NCBI RefSeq assembly: GCF_014202215.1
Contig: NZ_JACHGB010000005.1
Coordinates: forward strand, 483,753-547,752
Direction of reading: 5' to 3'
From: Quisquiliibacterium transsilvanicum
GTDB lineage: Bacteria; Pseudomonadota; Gammaproteobacteria; Burkholderiales; Burkholderiaceae_E
Length of the DNA stretch: 64,000 bases
The translations under genes and the position numbers were made by a program. Positions 1 through 9,900 of this stretch are shown one piece after another. The notes beneath the pieces were generated by a model that ran no database searches, was not told the origin of the DNA, and was given only the letters and a program-made list of their open reading frames with translations. The number at the start of each line of letters is the position of its first letter. The first letter of the stretch is position 1.

Positions 1-1367
1 AGCGCCCGCTTGACGCGTCGCATCAGCTCCACGCCCTTGTCGCCGGCCTCCTCGCGCAGGAAGGCGATCTTGTGCAGGCCGATGCCGTGCTCGCCGCTGC
101 AGGTGCCTTCCATCGACAGCGCGAGCCGGACGATCTCCTCGTTGAGCCGCTCAGCCAGCGCGATCTCGTCGGGGTCGCCGGGGTCGACCAGGATGCCGCA
201 GTGGAAGTTGCCGTCGCCCACGTGGCCGGCGATGCTGGTCGGCGACGAGGTCTTGTCGAGGATTGTCCGCGCCCCGGTGATGCACTCGGCGAGCCGGGAG
301 ATCGGCACGCAGGTGTCGGTGATGATGGCCCGGGCGCCGGGACGGCTGGCCAGCCCGGCGAACAGCGCGGTGTGCCGCGCGTTCCACAGCCGGGTGCGGT
401 CCTCGGGGCGGCTGGCCCATTCGAAGCCCTGGCCGCGGTGCTCGGCGGCGATCGCCTCCACCGTCTGCGCCTGCTCGCGCGCACCCGACTCGGTGCCGTG
501 GAACTCGAAGAACAGCGAGTGGGCTTCGCGCAGCGTGGTCTTGCTGTACGCGTTGATCGTGCGAATGGTCTGCGGGCACAGGTACTCGCAGCGCGCCACC
601 GGCACGCCCAGCTGGATGGTGCGGATCACCGTGTCGACCGCGTCCTGAAGGCTGTCGAAGCAGCAGACCGCGGCAGACATCGCCTCGGGCACCGGGTACA
701 GCCGCACCGTGACTTCGGTGATCACTCCCAGCGTGCCCTCGGAGCCCACGAACAGCCGCGTGAGGTCGTAGCCTGCAGAGCTCTTCTTGGCGCGGTTGAA
801 GGGCCGCAGCAGGTCGCCGTCGGCGTCGACCACGGCCAGGCCGACGACGTTCTCGCGCATCGTGCCGTAGCGGACTGCGTTGGTGCCGGAGGCGCGTGTC
901 GCGGACATGCCGCCCAGGCTTGCGTCCGCGCCGGGGTCGATCGGGAAGAACAGGCCGCTGTCCTTCAGCGCCTCGTTGAGCTGCTTGCGGGTGACGCCCG
1001 CCTGCACGGTGGCGGTGAGGTCCTCCACGCGGACCTCGAGGATGCGGTTCATCCGTGAGACGTCCAGCGAAAGGCCGCCCTGCACCGCGAGCAGCTGGCC
1101 CTCGACCGATGATCCGGCGCCGAAGGGGATCAGCGGCACGCGGTGGCGCCTGCACAGCCTGACTGCGTCGACCACGTCCTCGTTGGACTCGGCGAACACG
1201 ACGGCCTCTGGCGGGGTCACCGGGAACGGTGACTCGTCGCGGCCGTGATGCTCGCGCACCGCCATCGCCGCGGAGAAGTTCGCGCCGAAACGCGCGGCGA
1301 GCTCGGTGAGCATCTGCGCGGGCAGGCCGCGGGCCTGCGGCCGGAGGGTGTGGGCGGTGGTGCTCAT
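1..1367 (-). CDS. FAD-linked D-2-hydroxyacid (D-lactate/glycolate type) dehydrogenase, partial
   Basis: An FAD-dependent oxidase/dehydrogenase of the GlcD/D-lactate dehydrogenase (cytochrome) family, which oxidises a D-2-hydroxyacid to the 2-oxoacid. The open frame starts at the ATG at 1367 behind an AGGAG box and runs off the left edge after about 455 residues, so only a short C-terminal end is missing (family length about 455-480). Visible motifs are the PCMH-type FAD-binding stretch PLIPFGAGSSVEGQ near residue 78, the segment FVGSEGTLGVITEV near residue 205, and the C-terminal metal/substrate motif HVGDGNFHCG near residue 385. It lies 63 bp downstream of the NAD-type dehydrogenase and is probably the last gene of the 2-oxoacid operon. 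Substrate is not readable from sequence: lactate, glycolate or an aryl-lactate are all possible. Confidence 0.9.
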   Translation of the reverse strand, partial: MSTTAHTLRPQARGLPAQMLTELAARFGANFSAAMAVREHHGRDESPFPVTPPEAVVFAESNEDVVDAVRLCRRHRVPLIPFGAGSSVEGQLLAVQGGLSLDVSRMNRILEVRVEDLTATVQAGVTRKQLNEALKDSGLFFPIDPGADASLGGMSATRASGTNAVRYGTMRENVVGLAVVDADGDLLRPFNRAKKSSAGYDLTRLFVGSEGTLGVITEVTVRLYPVPEAMSAAVCCFDSLQDAVDTVIRTIQLGVPVARCEYLCPQTIRTINAYSKTTLREAHSLFFEFHGTESGAREQAQTVEAIAAEHRGQGFEWASRPEDRTRLWNARHTALFAGLASRPGARAIITDTCVPISRLAECITGARTILDKTSSPTSIAGHVGDGNFHCGILVDPGDPDEIALAERLNEEIVRLALSMEGTCSGEHGIGLHKIAFLREEAGDKGVELMRRVKRA

Positions 1368-1430
1368 GTCGGACTCCTGGGTGATGCTGCGCCTGCCTGC
1401 CTGCCTGCCACTGCCCGGATCGTGTGCCGG

Positions 1431-2489
1431 TCAGGCCGCCGGGAACTCCGGCACTTCGAGGCTGAACGCGTTCGCGCAGCTCACGATCTGCTTCCAGGTG
1501 GTCGGGTCCACCGGGATGCCGTCGCGGCTGCGCTGCGCGCGCGAGGCCTGCTCGGTTTCGCCGGGCACCAGCACCGGGGCGTCGGGGTCGGCGGCGGGTG
1601 AGGCCTTCACGTAGTCGGTCAGCGTTGCGACCGCACCGTCGAACCAGCCGCCGTCGACCAGGCGGCCGGGCTCGATCACGATCGACATGATCCCGTTGAC
1701 CAGGCCGCGTCCGCCCTGGAAGCCGTCGCCGCTGCGCGGGCCGCCAGTCATTGCGCCGCCGAGCACTTCGGCCATGAAGGCCAGCGCCCAGCCCTTGTGG
1801 TCGCCGAAGGCGGTCTGCGCCCCCTTGGGCTCCTCGAACATCACCTTCGGGTCGGTGGTGGGCTGGCCCTTGTGATCGATCAGCCGCCCGGGCGCCACCT
1901 GTTCGCCCTTGTTGTAGGCGACGCGCACCTTGCCGAGCGCGATCGTCGAGGTGGCGTAGTCGAGCAGCAGCGGCTTCGCGCCGGGGACCGCGACGCACAC
2001 CGGGTTGGTCATCACGCGGGCGTCGCTGCCGCGGAACGGCGCCACCGTCGGCACTTCGTAGACCGCGTTCACGAAGTGGACCGACATCAGTCCCTTCGCG
2101 AGCAGCTGCTCGGCGTAGGCGCCGACGCGGCCGATGTGCTGCGAGTTGCGCAGCGTGGTGATCGCCACGCCGTGCGCCGCGGCGATCCGGGCGGCTTCCT
2201 CCATGACCCGGGTGACCGCAGGCTGGCCGTAGCCCATCCGCGCGTCGAACACGGCAAAGGGATCGGTGCCGCCGACGCGCTCCGGCGTCTGGTTGGGCTT
2301 CACCCAGCCGGAACGCAGGTGGTGCATGTAGGCCGGGATCATCCCGATGCCGTGGCTGTCGTGGCCGGCGAGGTTGGCGTCGATCAGGTGGTCGGCGATC
2401 TCCTCCGCCTCCTGCTCGCTGCTGCCCGCGGCCCTGAAGATGTCGATGACGAAGGGACGCAGGCGGGTCGGTTCCGCGAGGATGGTCAT
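1431..2489 (-). CDS. Ldh family (malate/L-lactate-type) NAD(P)-dependent 2-hydroxyacid dehydrogenase
   Basis: A 352-residue member of the malate/L-lactate/ureidoglycolate dehydrogenase family, a fold unrelated to classical Rossmann lactate dehydrogenases. It reversibly oxidises 2-hydroxyacids with NAD(P). The family signature is clear: HDSHGIGMIPAY near residue 46 and SQHIGRVGAYAEQL near residue 118, holding the catalytic His. Length is normal for the family. The ATG at 2489 has GGAGAG nine bases upstream, inside the end of the preceding gene; the gap to the oxidoreductase stop is a single base, so the two are surely co-translated. With an FAD-type dehydrogenase just downstream, the operon can oxidise both stereo-forms of a 2-hydroxyacid. 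The natural substrate is inference. Confidence 0.92.
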   Translation of the reverse strand: MTILAEPTRLRPFVIDIFRAAGSSEQEAEEIADHLIDANLAGHDSHGIGMIPAYMHHLRSGWVKPNQTPERVGGTDPFAVFDARMGYGQPAVTRVMEEAARIAAAHGVAITTLRNSQHIGRVGAYAEQLLAKGLMSVHFVNAVYEVPTVAPFRGSDARVMTNPVCVAVPGAKPLLLDYATSTIALGKVRVAYNKGEQVAPGRLIDHKGQPTTDPKVMFEEPKGAQTAFGDHKGWALAFMAEVLGGAMTGGPRSGDGFQGGRGLVNGIMSIVIEPGRLVDGGWFDGAVATLTDYVKASPAADPDAPVLVPGETEQASRAQRSRDGIPVDPTTWKQIVSCANAFSLEVPEFPAA

Positions 2490-2490
2490 T

Positions 2491-5400
2491 TCAGCTGGCT
2501 CTCCTGAGTTCTCTGGCCGGGTTCCGGTACTGCTGCATCAGCCGCTCGCGCTCCACCGCGGCCGCGTCGGCGCTGGCCTGGCGCACGTGCCCGTAGCCGC
2601 GGATCTTCTCCGGCAGCGCTGCGATCGCCACTGCGCTGGCGTAGTTGGACTCGTCGAGGCCGGCCACCAGCATGCGGACGTCCTCCTCGTACTGCCGGGC
2701 CAGCGCCTTGTCCAGCGCGCGCTCGGCGCCGTTGCGGAAGGGATCCAGGAGGGTGCCGCGCAGCCCGCGCAGTTTCGCCATGACCTTGAAGGCGCTCATC
2801 AGCCAGGGTCCCACCTCGCGCTTGATCGGCTTGCCCGTGGTCGGATGCGTCCTGGCGAAGGGGCCGCCGCCGACGTGGAAGTGCAGCGTGTAGTCGCCTT
2901 CGAAAGTCTGCTCCAGCTCGCGGTGGAAGTCCTCGCTCGCGTAGAGCCGGGCCACTTCCCATTCGTCCTTCGGCGCCAGCAGCTTGAACCAGTACGTCGC
3001 GACCGCGCGGGCCAGCGCCTGCTTGCCGCCGCCCTTGCTGTCGACGCGGACCACCTCGTCGACCAGCGCGGTGTAGCGGCGCGCCAGCGCCTTGCCCTGG
3101 TAGGCCTCCAGGTACTCGACTCGCCGCGCAATGGTCTCCTCCAGCGTGCTCGGCGCCGCCTTGCGCTGGAAGCGGATCACCTGGCCGCCCGACAGCATGC
3201 GCTCGACCCGCTCGGGATCCACCGCGATGCAGCGGCCCCAGGCGAAGGCCTGGCGGTTCATCTCGATCGACACGCCGTTGAGCTCGATGGCCCGCTCGAT
3301 CGCTGCGCGCGACAGCGGGATGCGACCGAGCTGCCAGGCCACGCCCACCATCAGCATGTTGCTGGCGATCGCGTCGCCCATCAGCGCCACTGCGAGCCGC
3401 TGTCCGTCGACGATCGTGAGCGCCTCGCCGGTGCGGGCGCGGATGCGCTGCATCAGCCCCTGCGCGTCGGCCTGCCAGTCCGCGTTGCGCGCGAACTCGG
3501 CGGTGGCGATGAGGTCGCTGCAGACCACTGCGTGGCTGCGCCCGGGCGACAAGGTGGCGACCGGCTCGTCGCCGGAAACCACGATCAGGTCGCAGCCGAT
3601 CATCGTGTCGGCCTCGCCGGCGCTCACCCGCGGCGCGGTCAACTGGCCGGGGTCCGCGGCGAAGTGCAGGTGCGAGAACACCGCGCCGTACTTCTGCGCC
3701 ATTCCCATCATGTCGAGCGAGGCGACGTGGGTGCCGTCGAGGTGTGCCGCAACGCCGAGCACCTGGCCGATGGTGATGACACCGGTGCCGCCGATGCCGC
3801 CGACCAGCACGTTGAAGGGATGGGCGCGGCCAGCGAGCTGCGGCAGTGCGGGCTCGGGGAGCTCGAAAGGCTCGAGCGCGCGGCTGCTCTTCTCGGGCTT
3901 GCGCAGCTTGCCGCCATGCACCGTGACGAAGCTTGGGCAGAAGCCATCCACGCAGCTGAAGTCCTTGTTGCACGAGGACTGGTTGATGCGCCGCTTGCGG
4001 CCGAACTCGGTGTCCAGCGGCTCGATCGACAGGCAGGTGGAAACCTTGCCGCAGTCGCCGCAGCCCTCGCAGACCGCGCTGTTGATGAAGCTGCGCTTGG
4101 CCGGGTCCTCCCACTTGCCCTGCTTGCGCAGGCGGCGCCGCTCGGTGGCGCAGGGCTGCTCGTAGACGATCACCGACACGCCCGGATACTCGCGCAGTTC
4201 CTTCTGCACCGCCTCCATCTCGGCGCGGTGCTTGAGCGGAACGCCGTCGGGGAACTTCACGGTCTCGTACTTGGAGAGGTCGTCGGTGACGACGACGATC
4301 TTCTGCACGCCGTCGGCGCGCAGCGCGTCCACCATCTGCGCGATGGTCTGGCCGCCGGCGATCGGCTGGCCGCCGGTCATCGACACGAACCCGTTGGCCA
4401 GCAGCTTGTAGGTGATCGGAACGCCTGCGGCCACCGCCTGGCGGATCGCCAGCGAGCCCGAATGCGCGTAGGTGCCGTCGCCGAGGTTTGCGAAGACGTG
4501 CTTCTCGTCGGTGAACGGCTGCTGGCCGAGCCAGTGCATGCCCTCGCCGCCCATCTGCGCGACCGTCTTGCAGTTCTCGGGATCGAGGAACACCTGCATG
4601 CCGTGGCAGCCGATGCCGGCGAGCACCCGGCTGCCGGCGGGCAGCTTGGTGGAGCGGTTGTGCGGACAGCCGGAGCAGAAGCTCGGCGTGCGCACCACGG
4701 CAGCAACCTGCGCCGCCGCGGGCGCCACCGGCGAGCTGCGCTCGATGAACTTCTCGAAGGACGGATCGACCTGCACGAGCAGTTCCGCCAGCACCTGGCG
4801 CACCATGCCGGGCTTGGTTTCGCCGAAGTTGGGGAACACCCATTCGCGCGTGCTGTCGTAGAGGTAGCCATCGCGCACCTTGCCGATCACCTTCGGCGCG
4901 TCCGGCGTGCCGTAGAGGATGGAGCGCAGCTGGTTCTCGATCAGCGGGCGCTTCTCCTCGACCACCACCACGGTCTCGAGCCCGCGCGCGAAGCGGCGAA
5001 CGATGTCGGGCTCCACCGGCCAGACCATGCCCAGTTGCAGGACCCGCACCCCGAGGCGCTCAGCGGCCGCCTCGTCGATGCCGAGGTCGAACAGCGCCTT
5101 GCGCACGTCCTGCCAAGCCTTGCCGGCGGAGACGACGCCGATCGTCGCCTGCTCCGGGTCCATCGTGATGCGGTTCAGACCGTTGGCCTTCGCGTAGGCC
5201 AGCGCAGCGTAGAGACGCTTGTGGAAGACGCGTTCCTCGACCGGCATCAGCACCATCTCGGCCGGCCGGATCGACAGGCCGTCGGGCGGGAAGTCGAACT
5301 CGGGAAGCACGATCTGCGGACGGTCGGGGCTCAGCTGCACCGTGCCCGCGCTCTCGACGATCTCGCCGACCAGCTTCATGCCGGTCCAGGCGCCGGAGAA

Positions 5401-5988
5401 GCGGCTCATCGCGATACCGTGCAGGCCGAACTCCAGGATCTCCTGGACGTTGCTCGGGTAGAGCACCGGAATCGCCATCGACTCGAACAGGATGTCGGAG
5501 TAGCAGGCCACGGTGGAGGACTTTGCGCCGTGGTCGTCGCCGGCCAGCGCCAGCGTGCCGCCCAGCGGGCTGGTGCCGGCCCAGTTGGCGTGGCGCAGCG
5601 CGTCCACCGAGCGGTCCACGCCGGGGCCCTTGCCGAACCAGATGCCGAACACGCCGTCCACCTTGGCGCCCGGAAACATGCCCACATACTGCGAGCCCCA
5701 GACCGCAGTGGCGGCGAGCTCCTCGTTGACGCCGGGGCGGTAGACGATGCCGTGCTCGGCCAGCAGGCCGGGCACCTTGCGCAGCGCGCCGTCGTAGGCG
5801 GCCAGCGGCGAGCCCTGGTAGCCGGAAATGTAGCCGCCGGTGTTGTGGCCGGCGGCGCGGTCGCGGCGGATCTGTTCGAGGCCCAGGCGCACCAGTGCCT
5901 GGATGCCGGTCATGAAGACGATTCCTTCGCCGACCGTGTACTTGTCGTCGAGGCTCGCGTCGATGCGTGCCGGGGTGTTCGGTTTCAT
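2491..5988 (-). CDS. Indolepyruvate ferredoxin oxidoreductase family protein (fused IorA-IorB), copy 1
   Basis: A 1165-residue fused 2-oxoacid:ferredoxin oxidoreductase. It decarboxylates aryl or branched 2-oxoacids to the acyl-CoA while reducing ferredoxin. Domains in order: N-terminal pyrimidine/alpha domain (GYISGYQGSPL near residue 49), thiamine-diphosphate domain with FCSGCPHN near residue 439 and GDGTYAHSG near 500, an iron-sulfur segment with CEGCGDC near residue 638 followed by CNKDFSC, and a C-terminal gamma domain starting VGGIGGTGVITIGQ near residue 729. The frame stays open upstream to 7008, but the ATG at 5988, behind AGGAG and aligning with the paralogue's N-terminus, is the sensible start. 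It begins 2 bp after the PanE-like gene stops and ends 1 bp before the Ldh gene. The second copy lies 1 kb away. Confidence 0.95.
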   Translation of the reverse strand: MKPNTPARIDASLDDKYTVGEGIVFMTGIQALVRLGLEQIRRDRAAGHNTGGYISGYQGSPLAAYDGALRKVPGLLAEHGIVYRPGVNEELAATAVWGSQYVGMFPGAKVDGVFGIWFGKGPGVDRSVDALRHANWAGTSPLGGTLALAGDDHGAKSSTVACYSDILFESMAIPVLYPSNVQEILEFGLHGIAMSRFSGAWTGMKLVGEIVESAGTVQLSPDRPQIVLPEFDFPPDGLSIRPAEMVLMPVEERVFHKRLYAALAYAKANGLNRITMDPEQATIGVVSAGKAWQDVRKALFDLGIDEAAAERLGVRVLQLGMVWPVEPDIVRRFARGLETVVVVEEKRPLIENQLRSILYGTPDAPKVIGKVRDGYLYDSTREWVFPNFGETKPGMVRQVLAELLVQVDPSFEKFIERSSPVAPAAAQVAAVVRTPSFCSGCPHNRSTKLPAGSRVLAGIGCHGMQVFLDPENCKTVAQMGGEGMHWLGQQPFTDEKHVFANLGDGTYAHSGSLAIRQAVAAGVPITYKLLANGFVSMTGGQPIAGGQTIAQMVDALRADGVQKIVVVTDDLSKYETVKFPDGVPLKHRAEMEAVQKELREYPGVSVIVYEQPCATERRRLRKQGKWEDPAKRSFINSAVCEGCGDCGKVSTCLSIEPLDTEFGRKRRINQSSCNKDFSCVDGFCPSFVTVHGGKLRKPEKSSRALEPFELPEPALPQLAGRAHPFNVLVGGIGGTGVITIGQVLGVAAHLDGTHVASLDMMGMAQKYGAVFSHLHFAADPGQLTAPRVSAGEADTMIGCDLIVVSGDEPVATLSPGRSHAVVCSDLIATAEFARNADWQADAQGLMQRIRARTGEALTIVDGQRLAVALMGDAIASNMLMVGVAWQLGRIPLSRAAIERAIELNGVSIEMNRQAFAWGRCIAVDPERVERMLSGGQVIRFQRKAAPSTLEETIARRVEYLEAYQGKALARRYTALVDEVVRVDSKGGGKQALARAVATYWFKLLAPKDEWEVARLYASEDFHRELEQTFEGDYTLHFHVGGGPFARTHPTTGKPIKREVGPWLMSAFKVMAKLRGLRGTLLDPFRNGAERALDKALARQYEEDVRMLVAGLDESNYASAVAIAALPEKIRGYGHVRQASADAAAVERERLMQQYRNPARELRRAS

Positions 5989-5990
5989 GG

Positions 5991-6953
5991 TCACTCCTGG
6001 GTGATGCGGTCGAGCACTGCGCAGAAGCGGTGGCAGGTCTCGATGGTCGGAACGGGAACGCCGAGGCGGCCGCCGAGGCGAACCGCGTGGCCGAGGATGG
6101 CGTCCACCTCCAGCCGGCCGCCGCGCAGCAGGTCCTGCAGCGCGGAGACCCGGTGCTGCGGTGCGCGCTTGCGCATGCCTTCGCCGAAGCCGCGGATCGT
6201 GGCCGCGGCCTGTTTGGCAGGCGCGGCGGCGATGCTGGCGACCGGGAAGCCGCCCTGGTCCTCGACGGCAACGCCGCTGGCGGTGGCCAGCGCGACCGTC
6301 TCGCGCACCAGCTGTGCAATGGCCACCGAGCCCTGCGGATCCGAGAGGTTGCGCCAGGTCTCCTGCCGGGTCAGCAGCGCCGCGGCGAACAGCGGCACGA
6401 AGCCGGAGTACTTGGTCCACTCGACCGTGGCGATGTTGTCGACCGCCTCGGCGGCGATGCCGGCGCCCTTGAGCGTGCCGGCAACCTCTTCGGCGCGGGC
6501 GCTTCGAGGGCCGGAAGGCTCGCCGACCGGCAGCCGCTGGTTCATCGTGAAACTGGTGCTGCCGTCGGCCAGCAGCTCGCCCGAGACGCTGGCGGCGGCG
6601 CCCAGCACGCGGTCCGCGCCGAAGTGCCGCGCCAGCTCCTCGTTCTTGAGCACGCCGTTCTGCAGTGACAACGCCACCGGCCGGCCGGTGAAGCGCAGCG
6701 GTGCGAGCGCCGCCTCGGTGTCGTAGGTCTTCACGCAAAGGATCGCCACGTCGGCGTCGATCTCGCGCTCCCCCGGCCGGATCACCGGCACCTGCGCAGT
6801 GAAGTCGGCCAGGCCGGTCAGGCGCACGCCATGAGCCTCGATGTGGTCGGCACGGCGTCCGCGGGCCACCAGGGCCACGGGGGAGCCGGCGCGCGCCAGG
6901 TGGGCTGCAACGATCGAGCCGAGCGCACCCGCGCCCACGATCACGAATTTCAT
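5991..6953 (-). CDS. 2-dehydropantoate 2-reductase family protein (PanE/ApbA-like)
   Basis: A 320-residue ketopantoate reductase family protein, an NADPH-dependent 2-oxoacid reductase. The N-terminal Rossmann motif GAGALGSIVAAHLARAG starts at residue 7. The middle carries CVKTYDTEAAL and SLQNGVLKNEE, the conserved ApbA blocks with the substrate Asn, and the helical C-terminal domain is present (VEWTKYSGF with the catalytic-type Lys near residue 180). Length is typical. It sits between two fused 2-oxoacid:ferredoxin oxidoreductases, 38 bp after one and 2 bp before the other. That context points to reduction of another 2-oxoacid rather than to pantothenate synthesis, although the family alone cannot tell. 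No other pantothenate gene is nearby. Confidence 0.9.
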   Translation of the reverse strand: MKFVIVGAGALGSIVAAHLARAGSPVALVARGRRADHIEAHGVRLTGLADFTAQVPVIRPGEREIDADVAILCVKTYDTEAALAPLRFTGRPVALSLQNGVLKNEELARHFGADRVLGAAASVSGELLADGSTSFTMNQRLPVGEPSGPRSARAEEVAGTLKGAGIAAEAVDNIATVEWTKYSGFVPLFAAALLTRQETWRNLSDPQGSVAIAQLVRETVALATASGVAVEDQGGFPVASIAAAPAKQAAATIRGFGEGMRKRAPQHRVSALQDLLRGGRLEVDAILGHAVRLGGRLGVPVPTIETCHRFCAVLDRITQE

Positions 6954-6991
6954 CTGTCCGTCTCCTGTTGGATGCGAATCGCCCGCACGGT

Positions 6992-9900
6992 CTACTTGGC
7001 CTCGCCAAAGCGCCGCAGCAGCAGCTCGCGCTCGCTGCGCGCCTGCTCCAGGTTGCGGTCCTTCACGTGGCCGAAGCCGCGGATCTTCTCCGGCAGCCGC
7101 GCCAGCTGCACGGCGACTGGCAGGTTGCCGATGTCCAGCCGGCCGAGCAGTTCGCCGATCGTGCGCTCGTACTCGTCGATCAGCGCGCGCTCGGCGCGGC
7201 GCTCCGCGCTGCGGCCGAAGGGGTCGAGCGCGGTGCCGCGCAGCCGGCGCATCCGCGCGAGCAGGCGCATCGCGCCGAGCATCCAGGGCCCGTAGCTGCG
7301 CTTGACCAGCTCGCCGCTGGCAGGGTCGCGGCGGGCCAGCAGCGGCGGCGCGAGATGGAAGTTCAGCTGGAAGTCCCCGTCGAAGCTGGCGCGCACCTTC
7401 TGCAGGAAGCGGCCGTCGGTGTACAGGCGCGCCACCTCGTACTCGTCCTTGTAGGCCATCAGCTTGTGGAAGTTGCGCGCGACCGCGTCGGCGAGCTGCG
7501 TCGAGCCCCGGGTCACGCGCCGCTCGGCCTGCACGGTGGCGTCGACCAGCGCGCGGTAGCGCGCCGCCCAGGCCTGGTCCTGGTAGTCGGAGAGCAGCGC
7601 GGCGCGGCGCTCGACGAGCTCCTCGAGCGTCTGCGGCGGCGCCGGCTCGCTGGATGCAGCGCCGGTGCCGGCGGCCTGCGCGACCGCCGCGGCGTCATGC
7701 GCGGCGAGCCGGCCCCAGAGAAGCGTGGCCTTGTTCGCGTCCACCGCGACGCCATTGAGCGCGATCGCCCGTTCGATCGCGGCGAGGCCCAGGGGGATGA
7801 GCCCCTTCTGCCACGCATAGCCGACCATGAACAGGTTGGTCGCGATGCTGTCGCCCATCAGCGCGGTGGCCAGCCGGGTGGCCTCGACGAAGTCGACCCG
7901 CTCGGCGCCGACCGCCGCGACCAGGGGTTCGGTCATCGACGCTGCGCCGACCACCAGGTCGGGGTCGATCACCGAGGCGGCGGTCGGCTCGAGCCGGGTG
8001 TTGATCACTGCGCGGGTGCGTCCTTCGTCGACCGTTGCGAGCACCGGCCCGCTGGCCGCCACCACCATGTCGCAGCCCAGCACCAGGTCGGTGCCACCCG
8101 CGGCGATGCGCTGGCCGACCAGCTGCTCCGGCGTCGGCGCGAGCCGCACGTGGCTGGTCACCGCGCCGTTCTTCTGCGCGGCGCCGGTGTTGTCGAGCAC
8201 CGAACAGCCCTTGCCTTCGAGGTGGGCCGCCATGCCGAGCAGCGCGCCGACGGTCAGCACACCGGTGCCGCCGATGCCCGTGACCAGGATGCTGTAGGGC
8301 TGCGTGAGCGCGGCCGGCGCGGGCTCGGGCAATGCGCCCTGCGCGAGCTGCTGCGCGCTCGCTCCGGCGCGCGCAGCCCGCCGTACGCTGCCGCCCTCGA
8401 CGGTGACGAAGCTGGGGCAGAAGCCCTCGAGGCAGGAGAAATCCTTGTTGCAGCTGGACTGGTCGATGAAGCGCTTGCGGCCAAGCTCGGTGTCCAGCGG
8501 CTTGACCGAGATGCAGTTCGACTTCACCGAACAGTCGCCGCAGCCTTCGCAGACCGCGTCGTTGATGAACACCCGGCGCGGCGGATCGGGGAACTCGCCG
8601 CGCTTGCGCCGCCGGCGTTTCTCGGCCGCGCAGGTCTGGTCGTAGATCAGCACCGTGAGCCCGGGCACCTCGCGCAGCTCGCGCTGCACCTGGTCGAGCT
8701 GGCGGCGGTGGTGGACGACGGCGCCCGGCGGCAGGTCGGTCACCTGCGCGTACTTCTCGGGCTCGTCGGTGACGATGGTGACCCGCTTCGCGCCCTCGTC
8801 ATGCACCTGGCGCGCGATCTGCGGCACAGTGAAGCTGCCTTCGGCCGGCTGGCCGCCGGTCATCGCGACCGCGTCGTTGTAGAGGATCTTGTAGGTGATG
8901 TTGACGCCGGCCGCCGCCGCGGCGCGGATCGCCAGCAGACCGCTGTGCGCGTAGGTGCCGTCGCCCAGGTTCTGGAAGACGTGGGTGTCCGCCGAGAACG
9001 GCGCCTGGCCGATCCAGGCGGCGCCTTCACCGCCCATCGCGCTGTAGGTGGCGGTGCGCCGCGCGGGCTGCCACATCACCATGATGTGGCAGCCGATGCC
9101 GGCCATGCCGCGGCTGCCTTCGGGCAGCTTGGTCGAGGTGTTGTGCGGGCAGCCCGAGCAGAAGAAGGGCGTGCGCTGCACCGCCGGCAGCGCCAGCGCC
9201 TGGGTGTGGCGCTCGAAGCCTTCCAGCCGGTCCATGCGCTCGCGCAGCGCGTCGTCGGCCAGGCCCAGGCGCGCCAGCCGCGCGACGATCGCGCGCGCCA
9301 CCAGCAGCGGCGCAAGGTCGCCCTCGCTCTTGAGCAGCACGCGGCGCTCTTCGTCGAGCTTGCCGACCACCGAGGGCCGGCTGCCGGCGGGCAGGTTGTA
9401 GAGCAGGCGCACCAGCTGCGCCTCGACGAAAGCGGCCTTCTCCTCGACCACCAGCACGTCCTGCAGACCCTGGGCGAAGCGGCGCGCGCCGTCCTCCTCC
9501 AGCGGCCAGGTCAGCCCCACCTTGCGCACCCGGATGCCGAGCTGGCGCGCGCGCGCCTCGTCGATGCCCAGGTCGGAGAGCGCCTGGCGCGCATCCAGGT
9601 AGGCCTTGCCGGTGGCGAAGATGCCGAAGCGCGCCTGCGGCGCATCGATCACCGTGTGGTCGACCGGATTGGCCCGCGCGAACGCTGCGACCGCGGCCAT
9701 CCTCGGTCCGTGCAGCCGCCGCTCGGCGTCGACGCCCGGATCCGGCCAGCGGATGTTCAGACCGCCGGGCGGCATCGCGAACTCCGGGGTGACGATCCGC
9801 ACCCGCGCCGGGTCCACGTACACAGAGGCGGAGCTCTCGATGGTCTCGGAGATCGCCTTGAAGCCCACCCAGCAGCCGGAGAAGCGCGACAGCGCGAACC

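Noticed and set aside
2347..6726. A 1459-residue open frame on the plus strand
   Set aside because: It lies antisense to the well-supported IOR and PanE-like genes. It is a GC-rich shadow frame, with His/Arg/Ala-rich low-information sequence and no domain.
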